From: Candidatus Yanofskyibacteriota bacterium
Lineage (GTDB): Bacteria > Patescibacteriota > Minisyncoccia > JACQLN01
Assembly: GCA_943359335.1 (NCBI GenBank)
Contig: CALRHC010000005.1
Span: 1-51,301 of the forward strand
DNA length: 51,301 nucleotides
Direction: 5' to 3'
In this document: positions 41,145 through 49,446 of the stretch, piece by piece
Position numbering within the stretch: position 1 is the stretch's first letter
How the letters are laid out: each line of letters begins with the position of its first letter
Notes under the pieces: model-generated
What the model saw: only the letters and a program-made list of their open reading frames with translations
Told to the model about the DNA's origin: nothing
Databases searched by the model: none
Program-made: the position numbers and the translations under genes

Positions 41145-43322
41145 CTAGTCAATAAGCAAACCACCATCACCCCTTGCTACTATTTTTAGGGGGTAATTTA
41201 GGGTTTTTTCTATAGTATCTTGGTTTCTGGAAACAGCATCAAAAAGCCTATTAGTAAGCTCACCGCGCTTGTGATACAAACCTAACTGATTTCTTTTTGG
41301 TAAAGTCGGATCATCTAACAGAGCCTTAACAATAAACGGCATAACCATTGAATAATCTGCTTGCATGCTTTCGGTTTGTTGGCGGTAAGTTTCTGGGTTT
41401 ACCTTACCCCACGAAACGGCTTCCGAAGGAAAGCACGAAGATAAGCTACCATCTGTTACAGGAGAGGAAACAATCTGAACATCGTAATCGTAACCCCGAA
41501 TATCTTGTAGTAAAAATATCTGTGAGAGAGTTGGTTCTGGCTGTAAGCTATAATTTTTTGGTACACCTCCACCCAAAATTAAAACTCCCAAGGCTTTTGA
41601 TTCAGAATTAAACAAACCCCAATAGTGATACGCACAACTTTCAAAAACGTCGGCGTGTAAATCGTAATCAAACCAATAAGGACGGTTTGAAATCTTGTTA
41701 AGTGCCCAAAGTTTAACTGAATTTAAAAAAGCACTACCATCTGCCGGCGCACCAATGAAAACTGGGATGCCCAATTTAGAACAAGTAGATAGTAAACCAG
41801 CACGAACGCCAACTTCTTTTTCTTGAGCTTCGTAATATTTACCCAAAAGATAATTACGTTCTGTGGTTGTCATTCTTTTCTGAAATTCCGGTCTTTGCAA
41901 AATTGCACTTATCATCATATCTTGGTCAAACAAAACTTCTTCTTTAAAACCAGTATCGGCCACACGAATTATTCCAGCTTCGCGATACGCCCCATCATCA
42001 CCAAAAATATCTACTTCTTTAATAGAACGATTCCCCGCCTCGGCTTTATATAAAGCATCGTGGCCATCGTGGTAACAAATAGCATCGGTAACAGTTATGT
42101 AAGCCACCCAACCTGTTTCTAAAAGTGGAATAAGCCATGCGCGATGTTGATCAGAAACTGTTACCGGACCCGCCACTGTAACTATCAAAGGAACATTATT
42201 TAAAATAGCTTCCCGTAAAATTGTATAAACTCTTCTTAAATAAGCGCCGCCGAAAGCCGGTAAAGCATTTTCAAAAACTTCTCTTAAAGAATCCAGTTTA
42301 TCTACTGGATGTGCAATTACAGGCTTGCCCTGTAACTCATTTTGATTAATTTCTTCGTAAAAATTTTCCGAATTATCAAGCTCGAAATTTATTTCATCTT
42401 CCTGCCCTTCAGGACGAGGCTCGTCTATGACAGCTTCTTTTTCCATATTTTTTCTTGTTTTATAAGCAATTAATGAATAACAAATCTGTGCAGCGCCATA
42501 TTCGGTTAAAGTGTCACCGGCCCGTGGTGCCACTTCCACAATATCGGCACCAATAATATTTTTTGACCTAAATAATTCATCTAACAAGCCATATAAATAT
42601 TCCCAATCTAACCCTCCCTGAACAGGCGTGCCTGTGGCGGGCATATGCACAGGATCAATTCCATCTACATCGAGCGTTAAATAAACTTTATCTGTTTTAA
42701 TTGAATCAATAATTTTTTTAAACGATGGTTTTGGTCCTTTGCCCCATTCAAAAACTTTTAAATTATTTTCACGGGCAAAATTATATTCTTCTTGACAGTA
42801 TGCTCTTATACCAACATGAACGGTATCAAAACCGTTTTCAAAAGTACGGCGCATCACACAGCCGTGAGAATATTTTCCATAAGGCGTATCGTTAAAATCG
42901 GTATCGGTATCGCGCAAATCAAAATGCGCATCTATTTGTAAAACTGTTACATTTTCGGCCAGTCCCTGCCGAGCCAAAGATTGCACAGCCCCATTGGTAA
43001 TGGAATGTTCTCCACCCAAAACAATTACAAATTTTCCTTGCGAAAAATAATGTTCGTGTATGGAACGAACATATTCCACCATTTCTTCTGGCGATAAATG
43101 GTTAATATCGCCAAGATCGTGGTAGGCAATTTTAATTTCTTCGGCTGGAGATGTTTTGGTGTGGCGCTCAAAAAATTCTACTTGTGTATGCAAACAATCA
43201 ACTATGGCAATTGGTCCTTTATCGGCACCCTTGCTAAAAGATGAGGTAACATCGTAATTTGCGCCAACTAAAACCACATCGGCTTCTTCGGGATTGAAAC
43301 AATTTATAATTGAGGCAGCCAT
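41145..43322 (-). CDS. Agmatinase fused to deoxyhypusine-synthase-like domain
   Basis: 725 residues in one frame. Residues about 1-295 are a ureohydrolase: LGGEHSIT, QIDAHFDLRD, SHGCVMRR and LTLDVDGIDPVHMPATGTP carry the two-manganese site of agmatinase/arginase. After an acidic linker (about 300-325), residues about 330-725 match the deoxyhypusine synthase family: LGGGVPKNY with the family's conserved Lys, then YDYDVQIVSS and FPSEAVSWGKVNPE. Agmatinase makes putrescine; bacterial DHS-like proteins include enzymes that transfer aminobutyl groups between polyamines, so a polyamine-making fusion is possible. No stop or frame change is seen in the join. Confidence 0.88.
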   Translation of the reverse strand: MAASIINCFNPEEADVVLVGANYDVTSSFSKGADKGPIAIVDCLHTQVEFFERHTKTSPAEEIKIAYHDLGDINHLSPEEMVEYVRSIHEHYFSQGKFVIVLGGEHSITNGAVQSLARQGLAENVTVLQIDAHFDLRDTDTDFNDTPYGKYSHGCVMRRTFENGFDTVHVGIRAYCQEEYNFARENNLKVFEWGKGPKPSFKKIIDSIKTDKVYLTLDVDGIDPVHMPATGTPVQGGLDWEYLYGLLDELFRSKNIIGADIVEVAPRAGDTLTEYGAAQICYSLIAYKTRKNMEKEAVIDEPRPEGQEDEINFELDNSENFYEEINQNELQGKPVIAHPVDKLDSLREVFENALPAFGGAYLRRVYTILREAILNNVPLIVTVAGPVTVSDQHRAWLIPLLETGWVAYITVTDAICYHDGHDALYKAEAGNRSIKEVDIFGDDGAYREAGIIRVADTGFKEEVLFDQDMMISAILQRPEFQKRMTTTERNYLLGKYYEAQEKEVGVRAGLLSTCSKLGIPVFIGAPADGSAFLNSVKLWALNKISNRPYWFDYDLHADVFESCAYHYWGLFNSESKALGVLILGGGVPKNYSLQPEPTLSQIFLLQDIRGYDYDVQIVSSPVTDGSLSSCFPSEAVSWGKVNPETYRQQTESMQADYSMVMPFIVKALLDDPTLPKRNQLGLYHKRGELTNRLFDAVSRNQDTIEKTLNYPLKIVARGDGGLLID

Positions 43323-43341
43323 TTGTTTTCGTTAAAGAATA

Positions 43342-44523
43342 CTATAACGAAACATATTTCGATTTCAACTCCTCAAATTTATCTTCAGCAATAGATTGCC
43401 GAATCTTAGCCATCAAATTATTAAAAAAATAAATATTATGAAAAGAAGCTAAATAACCCGCACGAGGATTTTTATCTCTAAATAATTGATACAGTTCGCC
43501 TCTTGTAATTACAGTACACACAGCACAATCACAATCAGGACAAAGCAAGGTTTCGTCTCTGTGGTATTTTCCCTTTGTTAAATCTATTCTGCCATTAGAT
43601 ATATAAACATGTCCGTGCCTGCCCTCACGTGTTGGCACAACACAATCAAAGGTATCTACACCCTTAGAAACTCCCATAAAAATATCATGTACCAAACCTA
43701 TACCCAATAAATGCCTAGGTTTATCTTCTGGTAAAAACGGAACCATCCAATCTATTTCGTTAAAAGATTTTTCTTTGCCACCAAAAGAAGAACCAAACGA
43801 ACCACCCAAAGCAAAACCATCAAAATCTAAACCCGCCACAAACCTTGCGCTTTCGTTTCGCAGGTCTTCAAATAATCCACCCTGCACAATTCCATACATC
43901 TTTTGATTAGTAGTTTTTGCCTTCAAAGATTCTTCCTCCCATCTATGAGTTCTCACTAAAGCTTCTTTATTGTATTTATAATCGTGTAAGGGAGAGGTTG
44001 GTTCGTCGAAAGCCAAAATAATATCAGCACCCAATTTTTCTTGAATCCAAACAGATTTTTTTGCATCTAAAAACATCTCTCTCTTTCCACCCGTGGCGGA
44101 TTCGTCTTGGACAGAAAAAAATACTCCCTCTTCTGTAATTCTAACTAAATTTTCTTCCGGAGTATTTTCTTGTTGAAGTAATCCCTTGCCTGCCACCTTA
44201 CCGCCACCAAGTTCGCGCGCAAAACCCAAACTAAAAACTTGGAATCCACCGGAATCTGTCATTAAAGGACGCTGCCAATCCATAGATTCATGCAAACCCG
44301 GATATTTTCTTAAACCCTTATCACCCAATTTCTGCCACATATGATAAGTATTAGAAATAATAAGTTGGGTCTTTGCTCTAACTAAATCTTGGCTAGAAAG
44401 CTCCCTAACCTTGGCATGCGTGCCTACCACCACAAAACTTGGAGTTTCTATAATTCCATGAGGAGTTTCTATAATTCCTAACCTAGCTCTAGACGAAGAA
44501 TCTTTTTTTAAAACCCTAAACAT
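43342..44523 (-). CDS. tgt: tRNA-guanine transglycosylase
   Basis: 393 residues; exchanges guanine for a queuosine precursor at G34. MTDSGGFQVFSL has the first catalytic Asp, DTFDCVVPTREGRHG holds the nucleophilic Asp, and CPDCDCAVC plus a later His bind zinc. The substrate loop reads AFDEPT instead of the common FDEC, a small variation. No other queuosine genes are near. It is followed by two small genes, the first overlapping as TAATG. Confidence 0.95.
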   Translation of the reverse strand: MFRVLKKDSSSRARLGIIETPHGIIETPSFVVVGTHAKVRELSSQDLVRAKTQLIISNTYHMWQKLGDKGLRKYPGLHESMDWQRPLMTDSGGFQVFSLGFARELGGGKVAGKGLLQQENTPEENLVRITEEGVFFSVQDESATGGKREMFLDAKKSVWIQEKLGADIILAFDEPTSPLHDYKYNKEALVRTHRWEEESLKAKTTNQKMYGIVQGGLFEDLRNESARFVAGLDFDGFALGGSFGSSFGGKEKSFNEIDWMVPFLPEDKPRHLLGIGLVHDIFMGVSKGVDTFDCVVPTREGRHGHVYISNGRIDLTKGKYHRDETLLCPDCDCAVCTVITRGELYQLFRDKNPRAGYLASFHNIYFFNNLMAKIRQSIAEDKFEELKSKYVSL

Positions 44524-44816
44524 TATTTATTTTTTGGAGGTAATTCTTGAATCTGTTTTTCCAAGAAATTCATTACTGAATCCTCACCTTCAAAATCAAG
44601 TTTAGATAATTTATATTTTGGTGTACTACCTATCAACATATGATAAAAAATATATTCTAAATAATCGGGGTGCTTTGCTCTTATATCTTCTACATAATCA
44701 ACGATAGCATCTTGAAGAACAACAAAGTTTCTTTCATAAAGTTCATCTCGCATTTTTACAGCACGAGACATTTTTTCCTCCTCCGATTCAAATTTATTTT
44801 CTAAATTATTTTCCAT
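44523..44816 (-). CDS. Small acidic protein upstream of tgt, unknown
   Basis: 97 residues, mainly helical and charged (EDIRAKHPDYLEYIFYHML). No motif recognised. Its stop shares a base with the tgt start (TAATG), so it is translationally coupled to tgt. It may be a cytosolic accessory factor, but only context says so. Confidence 0.6.
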   Translation of the reverse strand: MENNLENKFESEEEKMSRAVKMRDELYERNFVVLQDAIVDYVEDIRAKHPDYLEYIFYHMLIGSTPKYKLSKLDFEGEDSVMNFLEKQIQELPPKNK

Positions 44817-44817
44817 T

Positions 44818-45162
44818 TTAATTTTCTATTAAACCAACTAGTGGATCATGCTTTAAAATTAACTTGCGTAAAACCCTAATTGCTCCGGCTTTCTTTTCGC
44901 CGTGTTTACTTTCGTATTCTGGAATTATGGAATCAAATTGTTCTTGGGGACTAGTTATAAACTTTTTTTCTATATCACTTAACTTTCCCCAAGCTTTAGC
45001 CACGGTTTCGGGTGTAACTTCTTTTGTAATTTCGTGTTCAAATTGACTAACTTCGGATTGTGGAAGCTCTAATGGATTTTCGGGTGTATTAACGAAAAGA
45101 TCTTGAAGATTATCTTCTTCTGGGTTATTAAAATTCCTCATCATTTCTGGTCCAGATGGCAT
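44818..45162 (-). CDS. Small acidic protein, unknown, start of the tgt unit
   Basis: 114 residues from ATG 45162; the track start at 45210 runs into tRNA-Ser(TGA), so I reject it. The product is polar, with SDIEKKFITSPQEQFDSIIPEYESK and a C-terminal helix. No recognised domain. It ends 1 nt before the next gene. Likely co-transcribed with tgt. Confidence 0.6.
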   Translation of the reverse strand: MPSGPEMMRNFNNPEEDNLQDLFVNTPENPLELPQSEVSQFEHEITKEVTPETVAKAWGKLSDIEKKFITSPQEQFDSIIPEYESKHGEKKAGAIRVLRKLILKHDPLVGLIEN

Positions 45163-45185
45163 AGTTTTTATATATTTAAATAAGG

Positions 45186-45272
45186 CGGCGGGGGTGAGAT
45201 TCGAACTCACGAGAGGCTTTCACCTCTAACAGTTTTCAAGACTGTCCTATTCAACCACTCTAGCACCCCGCC
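45186..45272 (-). tRNA. tRNA-Ser (TGA)
   Basis: Acceptor GGCGGGG/CCCCGCC, discriminator G, anticodon stem ACAGT/ACTGT, loop CTTGAAA (anticodon TGA), variable arm AGAGGTGAAAGCCTCT, T-arm GTGAGTTCGAATCTCAC. CCA not encoded. Confidence 0.94.
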
Positions 45273-45339
45273 ATTTACTGAAAAATATCATAAAAGCTGG
45301 CTTTATTCAATTTAATTTGATAATTTATATACAGATAAA

Positions 45340-45418
45340 GGAGGTGTGGCCGAGCGGGTTGAGTGCTATGTTATAGCGCTTAACGGGTTTCAAAAGAAAC
45401 CCTTGGAGCCCGAGGTCA
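45340..45418 (+). pseudogene. Degenerate tRNA-Ser-like gene, no T-arm
   Basis: GGAGGTGTGGCCGAGCGG matches the 5' end of the adjacent tRNA-Ser(GCT). The next part forms a 12-bp hairpin GTTGAGTGCTAT/ATAGCGCTTAAC; read as an anticodon arm it gives loop ATGTTAT, an anticodon-like GTT. A variable-arm hairpin GGGTTTC/GAAACCC follows. The T-arm and 3' acceptor are missing: sequence breaks after GAGGTC. Unlikely to be a working tRNA. Confidence 0.6.
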
Positions 45419-45454
45419 CACAAATTTTTGATCGAGGCTTTGCCGAGATCGTAC

Positions 45455-45543
45455 GGAGGTGTGGCCGAGCGGCTTAAGGCAACGGTTTGCTAAACCGTCG
45501 GGGTCTAAAAAACCCCACAGAGGTTCGAATCCTCTCGCCTCCG
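45455..45543 (+). tRNA. tRNA-Ser (GCT)
   Basis: Acceptor GGAGGTG/CGCCTCC, discriminator G, anticodon stem ACGGT/ACCGT, loop TTGCTAA (anticodon GCT), variable arm GGGGTCTAAAAAACCCC, T-arm GAGGTTCGAATCCTC. CCA not encoded. Confidence 0.95.
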
Positions 45544-45576
45544 CAGATTCTATATTAGTAAACTCAGAACTTTTTA

Positions 45577-46032
45577 ATGGACAAACTAACTTGGCGGGCA
45601 CTTGAATTTGAACAACCAGAAAGGCATCCTAATTGGTTTATTTCTTTGTGGATTCTGGCTTTGGCTTTAGTGGTTGTAGCCATAATTTTAAAGAGCTATC
45701 TTATGGCTGTTTTCGTAATAATATCTGCCGCTCTAATAAATATTTATGCAGTTAAAGAACCTAACGAATACGATTTTTTCCTAGACACAGAGAACCTTGC
45801 AATTGGAGAAAAAATATATAAATTAGCAGATTTTAAATCATTCTGGATTTTCGAAAGAGAGAATGGTAATGTTCTAAGCTTAGAAGGTAAAAACATAACG
45901 AATTCGCATTTAGAAGTTCCCCTTGCCGAAACAGATACAAACACAGTAAGAGATATTTTATCGCCAGCAGTTACGGAAAAAGAACACAACGAATCCATGA
46001 CTGATATTCTGGCGAGAATTTTGAAGTTTTAA
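45577..46032 (+). CDS. Two-helix membrane protein with PH-like domain, unknown
   Basis: 151 residues. Two adjacent membrane helices (about 22-42 and 44-60) are followed by a soluble part that alternates strands (YDFFLDTENLAIGEKIYKL), like small YdbT/PH-like membrane proteins. No SD. Such proteins recur beside tRNA genes in Parcubacteria; function is unknown. It lies between tRNA-Ser and tRNA-Arg. Confidence 0.65.
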   Translation: MDKLTWRALEFEQPERHPNWFISLWILALALVVVAIILKSYLMAVFVIISAALINIYAVKEPNEYDFFLDTENLAIGEKIYKLADFKSFWIFERENGNVLSLEGKNITNSHLEVPLAETDTNTVRDILSPAVTEKEHNESMTDILARILKF

Positions 46033-46044
46033 ATTTAATAATAA

Positions 46045-46116
46045 GCGCCCATCGTTCAACGGATAGGACACAAGCTTGCGGAGCTTGGGATTGAGGTTCG
46101 ATTCCTCATGGGCGCA
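46045..46116 (+). tRNA. tRNA-Arg (GCG)
   Basis: Acceptor GCGCCCA/TGGGCGC, discriminator A, anticodon stem CAAGC/GCTTG, loop TTGCGGA (anticodon GCG), T-arm GAGGTTCGATTCCTC. CCA not encoded. Confidence 0.95.
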
Positions 46117-46122
46117 CATAGC

Positions 46123-46158
46123 AAAAACAGATACTTCATTCATGAGGTATCTGTTTTT
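46123..46158 (+). terminator. Intrinsic terminator after tRNA-Arg
   Basis: AAAAACAGATAC and GTATCTGTTTTT form a perfect 12-bp stem. Confidence 0.85.
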
Positions 46159-46177
46159 GAATATAAGTTTGTTAAGT

Positions 46178-46314
46178 GAGGAATCGAAAGCCGGAGCGAT
46201 ATTATGCCAGCAGGCAGAATCGCAAGGCGGGATCGCGACTTTGTTTGAGCGACGGCGAAAACAAAAGTTGTGATCGATTCCCTACCTGTCGGCAGGCAGG
46301 CTCATAGGCGCACA
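46178..46314. pseudogene. Rearranged tRNA-Arg 3' fragments with palindromes
   Basis: GTGAGGAATCGAA (46178) is an inverted copy of the tRNA-Arg T-arm. TGATCGATTCC (46271) and CTCATAGGCGCACA (46301) are a direct copy of its 3' end, split by ACCTGTCGGCAGGCAGG (46284-46300). The middle has a GCGAT...ATCGC hairpin. It looks like debris from insertion events at the tRNA gene. Confidence 0.6.
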
Positions 46315-46320
46315 GTTTAA

Positions 46321-46354
46321 AAAAGTATGATCCATTGCTGGATCATACTTTTTT
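46321..46354 (+). terminator. Intrinsic terminator after tRNA-Arg fragments
   Basis: AGTATGATCC and GGATCATACT pair around ATTGCT, then six Ts. Confidence 0.8.
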
Positions 46355-46399
46355 GTTATATAGTCTACCCAAAGCACCTTAAAAAGGGAGACCTGTGAA

Positions 46400-46759
46400 A
46401 TGAGCAAACCTAATGTTGCCACCATTCAAGTTAGGATACCTAAACAAATAGAGAACGAAGTCAAAAGTTTCTGTGAGGTTAATGGAATAGAAGTTGCTTC
46501 TATTACACCAGAAATAGTAGAACAGATATTGGCCATTAAAAAAAGCATTAGAGATTTAGCTATAAAAAATAAAGTAAAGATAAGCTCGAGACGGAAAAAA
46601 GAAATTACATTAATAGCCGAATCTCAAATCGAAAGGGTAATTCGTCTCTTAACTGGAATGACAGGTTTAGCCGTCACAGGTATGAAACCCCAAGAACTAA
46701 AAAAACTTGTCCGAGAAATAGTTTTCGAAGCAATAGAGAATGTTATAGAGAGAGGATAG
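46400..46759 (+). CDS. Small helical protein with RHH-like N-terminus, SD-led
   Basis: 119 residues. The start VATIQVRIPKQIENEVKSF resembles a ribbon-helix-helix DNA-binding segment, but the second half is a charged helical region (IRDLAIKNKVKISSRRKKE) with no clear match. GGGAGA precedes the ATG by 8 nt. It has its own terminator. A transcription factor or antitoxin-like role is possible; no toxin gene is adjacent. Confidence 0.6.
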   Translation: MSKPNVATIQVRIPKQIENEVKSFCEVNGIEVASITPEIVEQILAIKKSIRDLAIKNKVKISSRRKKEITLIAESQIERVIRLLTGMTGLAVTGMKPQELKKLVREIVFEAIENVIERG

Positions 46760-46769
46760 TTCTTCTTCT

Positions 46770-46792
46770 AACCCAGCCGTAAGCTGGGTTTT
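46770..46792 (+). terminator. Intrinsic terminator after the 46400-46759 gene
   Basis: AACCCAGC and GCTGGGTT pair around CGTAA, then TTTATTT. Confidence 0.75.
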
Positions 46793-46833
46793 TATTTGCC
46801 CCAAAATATATAGCGATGTAATCTAAATACAAC

Positions 46834-48879
46834 ATGTTCGACTACTCTTCCCCTATTAAAGACCTCTCTGGAATCGGCCCAAAAGTTTTAGAAAAATTAA
46901 CCAAACTTAAAATTAAAAAGGTTAGTGATCTTTTATTACACTTACCTTTTCGTTACGAAGATTTTTCACAAATAAAAAATATCGCCGATTTAATAATCGG
47001 TGAGAAAGCTACTATTACTGCAAAAATTTTAAACATCGGCCAAAAAAGAATTTGGAAGCGCAACATGACAATTACCGAAGCTTTGCTAGAAGATGAAACT
47101 GCTCCAATAATGTCGGTTTGGTTTAACCAACCCTATTTAACCAATACACTTAAAAAAGGTTTGTGGGTAAATATTTCTGGCAAAATTTCTATGGGTAAAC
47201 GCGGATTATATTTTTCTAATCCAGCTTTCGAAGTTCTAGGCGAAGAACCTTACGACAAAGAGATGCTGCATACCGCAGGTTTAATCGCTATATACCCCGA
47301 AACCGCAGGTTTGACTTCGCGTTATTTAAGGTTAAAAATAAAAACAATTTTAGATAATTTAATAAATATTCCCGACTTTCTACCAAATTTTATAGCCAAA
47401 GAATTTAGCTTAATAGCTTTACGCCAAGCACTGCAAAAAATTCATTTTCCAAAAAATAAAGAAGAAATAGAAGAAGCTCAAAAACGTTTAGCCTTTCAAG
47501 ATATTTTCTTGCTTCAAATTTATTCTAGAAACGAAAAAGAAAAAATAAAATCTAAGCTAGCGCAACCAATTCCAACAAATTTACCTTTAATAAAAAAATT
47601 TATCACCTCGTTGCCATTTCAATTAACCAATTCGCAAAAATTAGCTTCATGGCAAATATTAAAAGATATAGAAAAGCCAACCCCAATGAATCGCATTCTA
47701 GTGGGCGACGTTGGCAGTGGCAAAACTGTGGTAGCTGCTATCGCCGCTTTAAATACTGCAACTCAAAAGCAACAAGTTGCTTTCTTGGCTCCTACCGAAA
47801 TTTTGGCCTCGCAACACTTTAAAACCCTAAGTAATCTTTTTAAGAATTGGCCAATTAAAATTGGATTGTTAACCGCATCTCATAAATTAAAATCGGGTCT
47901 AGATAAAATAGATATTGCTGTAGGCACACACGCCTTAATACAAAAGAATGTAAAGTTTAAAAACCTAGCCCTAGTTGTTGTAGACGAACAACATCGCTTT
48001 GGTGTAGATCAACGCGCGTCTTTATTAAAAGACCCTAAACACTCTGCTATTCCACATTTACTATCCATGAGCGCTACACCTATCCCCCGCACACTGGCTT
48101 TAACAATATATGGCGATTTAGATTTATCACTTTTAAAAGAACTACCAAAAGGCAGAAAAAAAATAATTACCAAAGCTGTTTCGCCTACTAACCGCGGCAA
48201 AGCTTATCAGTTTATAGAAAACCAAATTAAACTAGGCAGGCAAGCTTTTGTTATTTGCCCGTTAATAGAAGAATCCGAAGCTGCCATAATGAGCGAAGTA
48301 AAAAACGCCACCGCTGAATACGAAAAGTTATCTAAAGATATTTTCCCTCATTTAAAAATTGGTTTATTACACGGCCGCTTAAAAGCACAAGAAAAAGAAA
48401 AGGTAATGTTAGATTTTAAAAATAAAAAAACAGATGTTTTAGTTTCAACATCTGTTGTAGAAGTTGGCGTAGATATTCCTAACGCCAGCGTAATGATGAT
48501 AGAAGGCGCCGACAGATTCGGGCTTTCGCAATTACACCAGTTTCGCGGGCGTGTGGGACGCGCCGAACATCAAAGTTATTGTTTTTTATTTACCGAAACT
48601 TCTTCTAAAAATTCTGCCGAGCGTTTAAAAATTTTAGTAGAAAGTGAAGATGGTTTTAAATTAGCCGAAAAAGATTTAGAAATCCGTGGCCCTGGCCAAT
48701 TTTTTGGCAGTGTGCAATCGGGCTTACCCGATCTTGCAATGGCTTCGCTAAAAGACGCCAGCTTAATAGAAGAAGTACAACAAGCTGTAAATTTATTTTT
48801 TCAAAAAGATAAAATAGCAAACCATCCTATACTTTTAGAAAGACTCTCGGAATTTAAAGAAGACATACATTGGGAATAA
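46834..48879 (+). CDS. recG: ATP-dependent DNA helicase RecG
   Basis: 681 residues; reverses stalled forks and processes Holliday-type DNA. The N-terminal wedge/OB domain contains LSGIGPKVLEKL. Helicase motifs: Walker A VGDVGSGKTVVA, motif Ia LAPTEILASQH, DEQH in VVVDEQHRFGV, motif III SATPIPRTLAL, motif V VSTSVVEVGVDIPNA and motif VI QFRGRVGRAEH. Length and order are normal. A -10 candidate (TAATCT) lies 9 nt before the ATG. The terminator beyond its stop serves the opposite strand. Confidence 0.97.
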   Translation: MFDYSSPIKDLSGIGPKVLEKLTKLKIKKVSDLLLHLPFRYEDFSQIKNIADLIIGEKATITAKILNIGQKRIWKRNMTITEALLEDETAPIMSVWFNQPYLTNTLKKGLWVNISGKISMGKRGLYFSNPAFEVLGEEPYDKEMLHTAGLIAIYPETAGLTSRYLRLKIKTILDNLINIPDFLPNFIAKEFSLIALRQALQKIHFPKNKEEIEEAQKRLAFQDIFLLQIYSRNEKEKIKSKLAQPIPTNLPLIKKFITSLPFQLTNSQKLASWQILKDIEKPTPMNRILVGDVGSGKTVVAAIAALNTATQKQQVAFLAPTEILASQHFKTLSNLFKNWPIKIGLLTASHKLKSGLDKIDIAVGTHALIQKNVKFKNLALVVVDEQHRFGVDQRASLLKDPKHSAIPHLLSMSATPIPRTLALTIYGDLDLSLLKELPKGRKKIITKAVSPTNRGKAYQFIENQIKLGRQAFVICPLIEESEAAIMSEVKNATAEYEKLSKDIFPHLKIGLLHGRLKAQEKEKVMLDFKNKKTDVLVSTSVVEVGVDIPNASVMMIEGADRFGLSQLHQFRGRVGRAEHQSYCFLFTETSSKNSAERLKILVESEDGFKLAEKDLEIRGPGQFFGSVQSGLPDLAMASLKDASLIEEVQQAVNLFFQKDKIANHPILLERLSEFKEDIHWE

Positions 48880-48887
48880 ATAAAAAA

Positions 48888-48908
48888 TGCCCCGATTTTA
48901 TCGGGGCA
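48888..48908 (-). terminator. Intrinsic terminator of the 48922-49242 gene
   Basis: TGCCCCGA and TCGGGGCA pair around TTTTA; the minus strand continues with TTTTTTATT, so it ends the leftward gene just after recG. Confidence 0.75.
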
Positions 48909-48921
48909 CGAATCTTTGCTT

Positions 48922-49242
48922 CTAGAAATGAAGCACTTCTTGGATCCAGCCACTAGACGCAACTTTCCTCTCCTTCCTCTGTATGGGTTTTGGCGGCGGA
49001 GTTGGAATCAGAACCCCAACTTTCCTTACCATCGCGTTTCCAATGAACACTCTCCTGCCAAGCAACCTCTCAAACCTCTTTGCGAGAAGGAGCTTGGCCT
49101 GAGCTACGGAATACGCAGCCACCGTCCTCGTATCAGGGTCTATCCACCTATCCTCGGTCAAAACCTTGAAATCGCCGATTTGGATCTCCCCGTTAAGAAC
49201 GTATGTGGACTTGGGAATATGCCGCTTTCTAATTTCGACCAT
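48922..49242 (-). CDS. Small basic protein, unknown, SD-led and GC-rich
   Basis: 106 residues from ATG 49242 (MVEIRKRHIP), chosen because GGAGG lies 5 nt upstream; the track uses an ATG 12 nt earlier. The product is basic with a proline stretch IPTPPPKPIQRK. No family recognised. The DNA is visibly richer in GC than recG and the codon choices differ, which together with the strong SD suggests transfer. It ends with its own terminator. Confidence 0.65.
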   Translation of the reverse strand: MVEIRKRHIPKSTYVLNGEIQIGDFKVLTEDRWIDPDTRTVAAYSVAQAKLLLAKRFERLLGRRVFIGNAMVRKVGVLIPTPPPKPIQRKERKVASSGWIQEVLHF

Positions 49243-49390
49243 AACAGCCTCCATGAAAAAGTTAGAAAGAACAGCTTTGTAAAATATTATAATATTCTAT
49301 GACTTGTTTGTCAATCTACTTTTTGGCGCAACCCAAAATCGTCGTCGCTCAAGAAATTTCGCTCCTCTTTAAAACCCCTCGGTTTTAAAT

Positions 49391-49440
49391 ACCTGCCTGC
49401 CGGCAGGCAGGTTTCCGCCACGGGAAACTACCGTTTCCCG
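49391..49440. repeat. GC-rich palindrome pair in the 49.26-49.44 kb spacer
   Basis: ACCTGCCTGC/CGGCAGGCAGGT (49391-49412) is a perfect 22-bp palindrome, related to the insert in the tRNA-Arg fragment. CGGGAAAC TACC GTTTCCCG (49421-49440) follows. No T-run. The rest of this 190-nt spacer holds nothing I recognise. Confidence 0.7.
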
Positions 49441-49446
49441 ACCCCT

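Noticed and set aside
45958-46143. 61-residue minus-strand ORF over tRNA-Arg
   Set aside because: It lies across the tRNA gene and the end of a real gene on the plus strand.
48916-49302. 128-residue plus-strand ORF
   Set aside because: The opposite strand has a well-placed SD and a terminator in the right direction; the plus ORF has neither.
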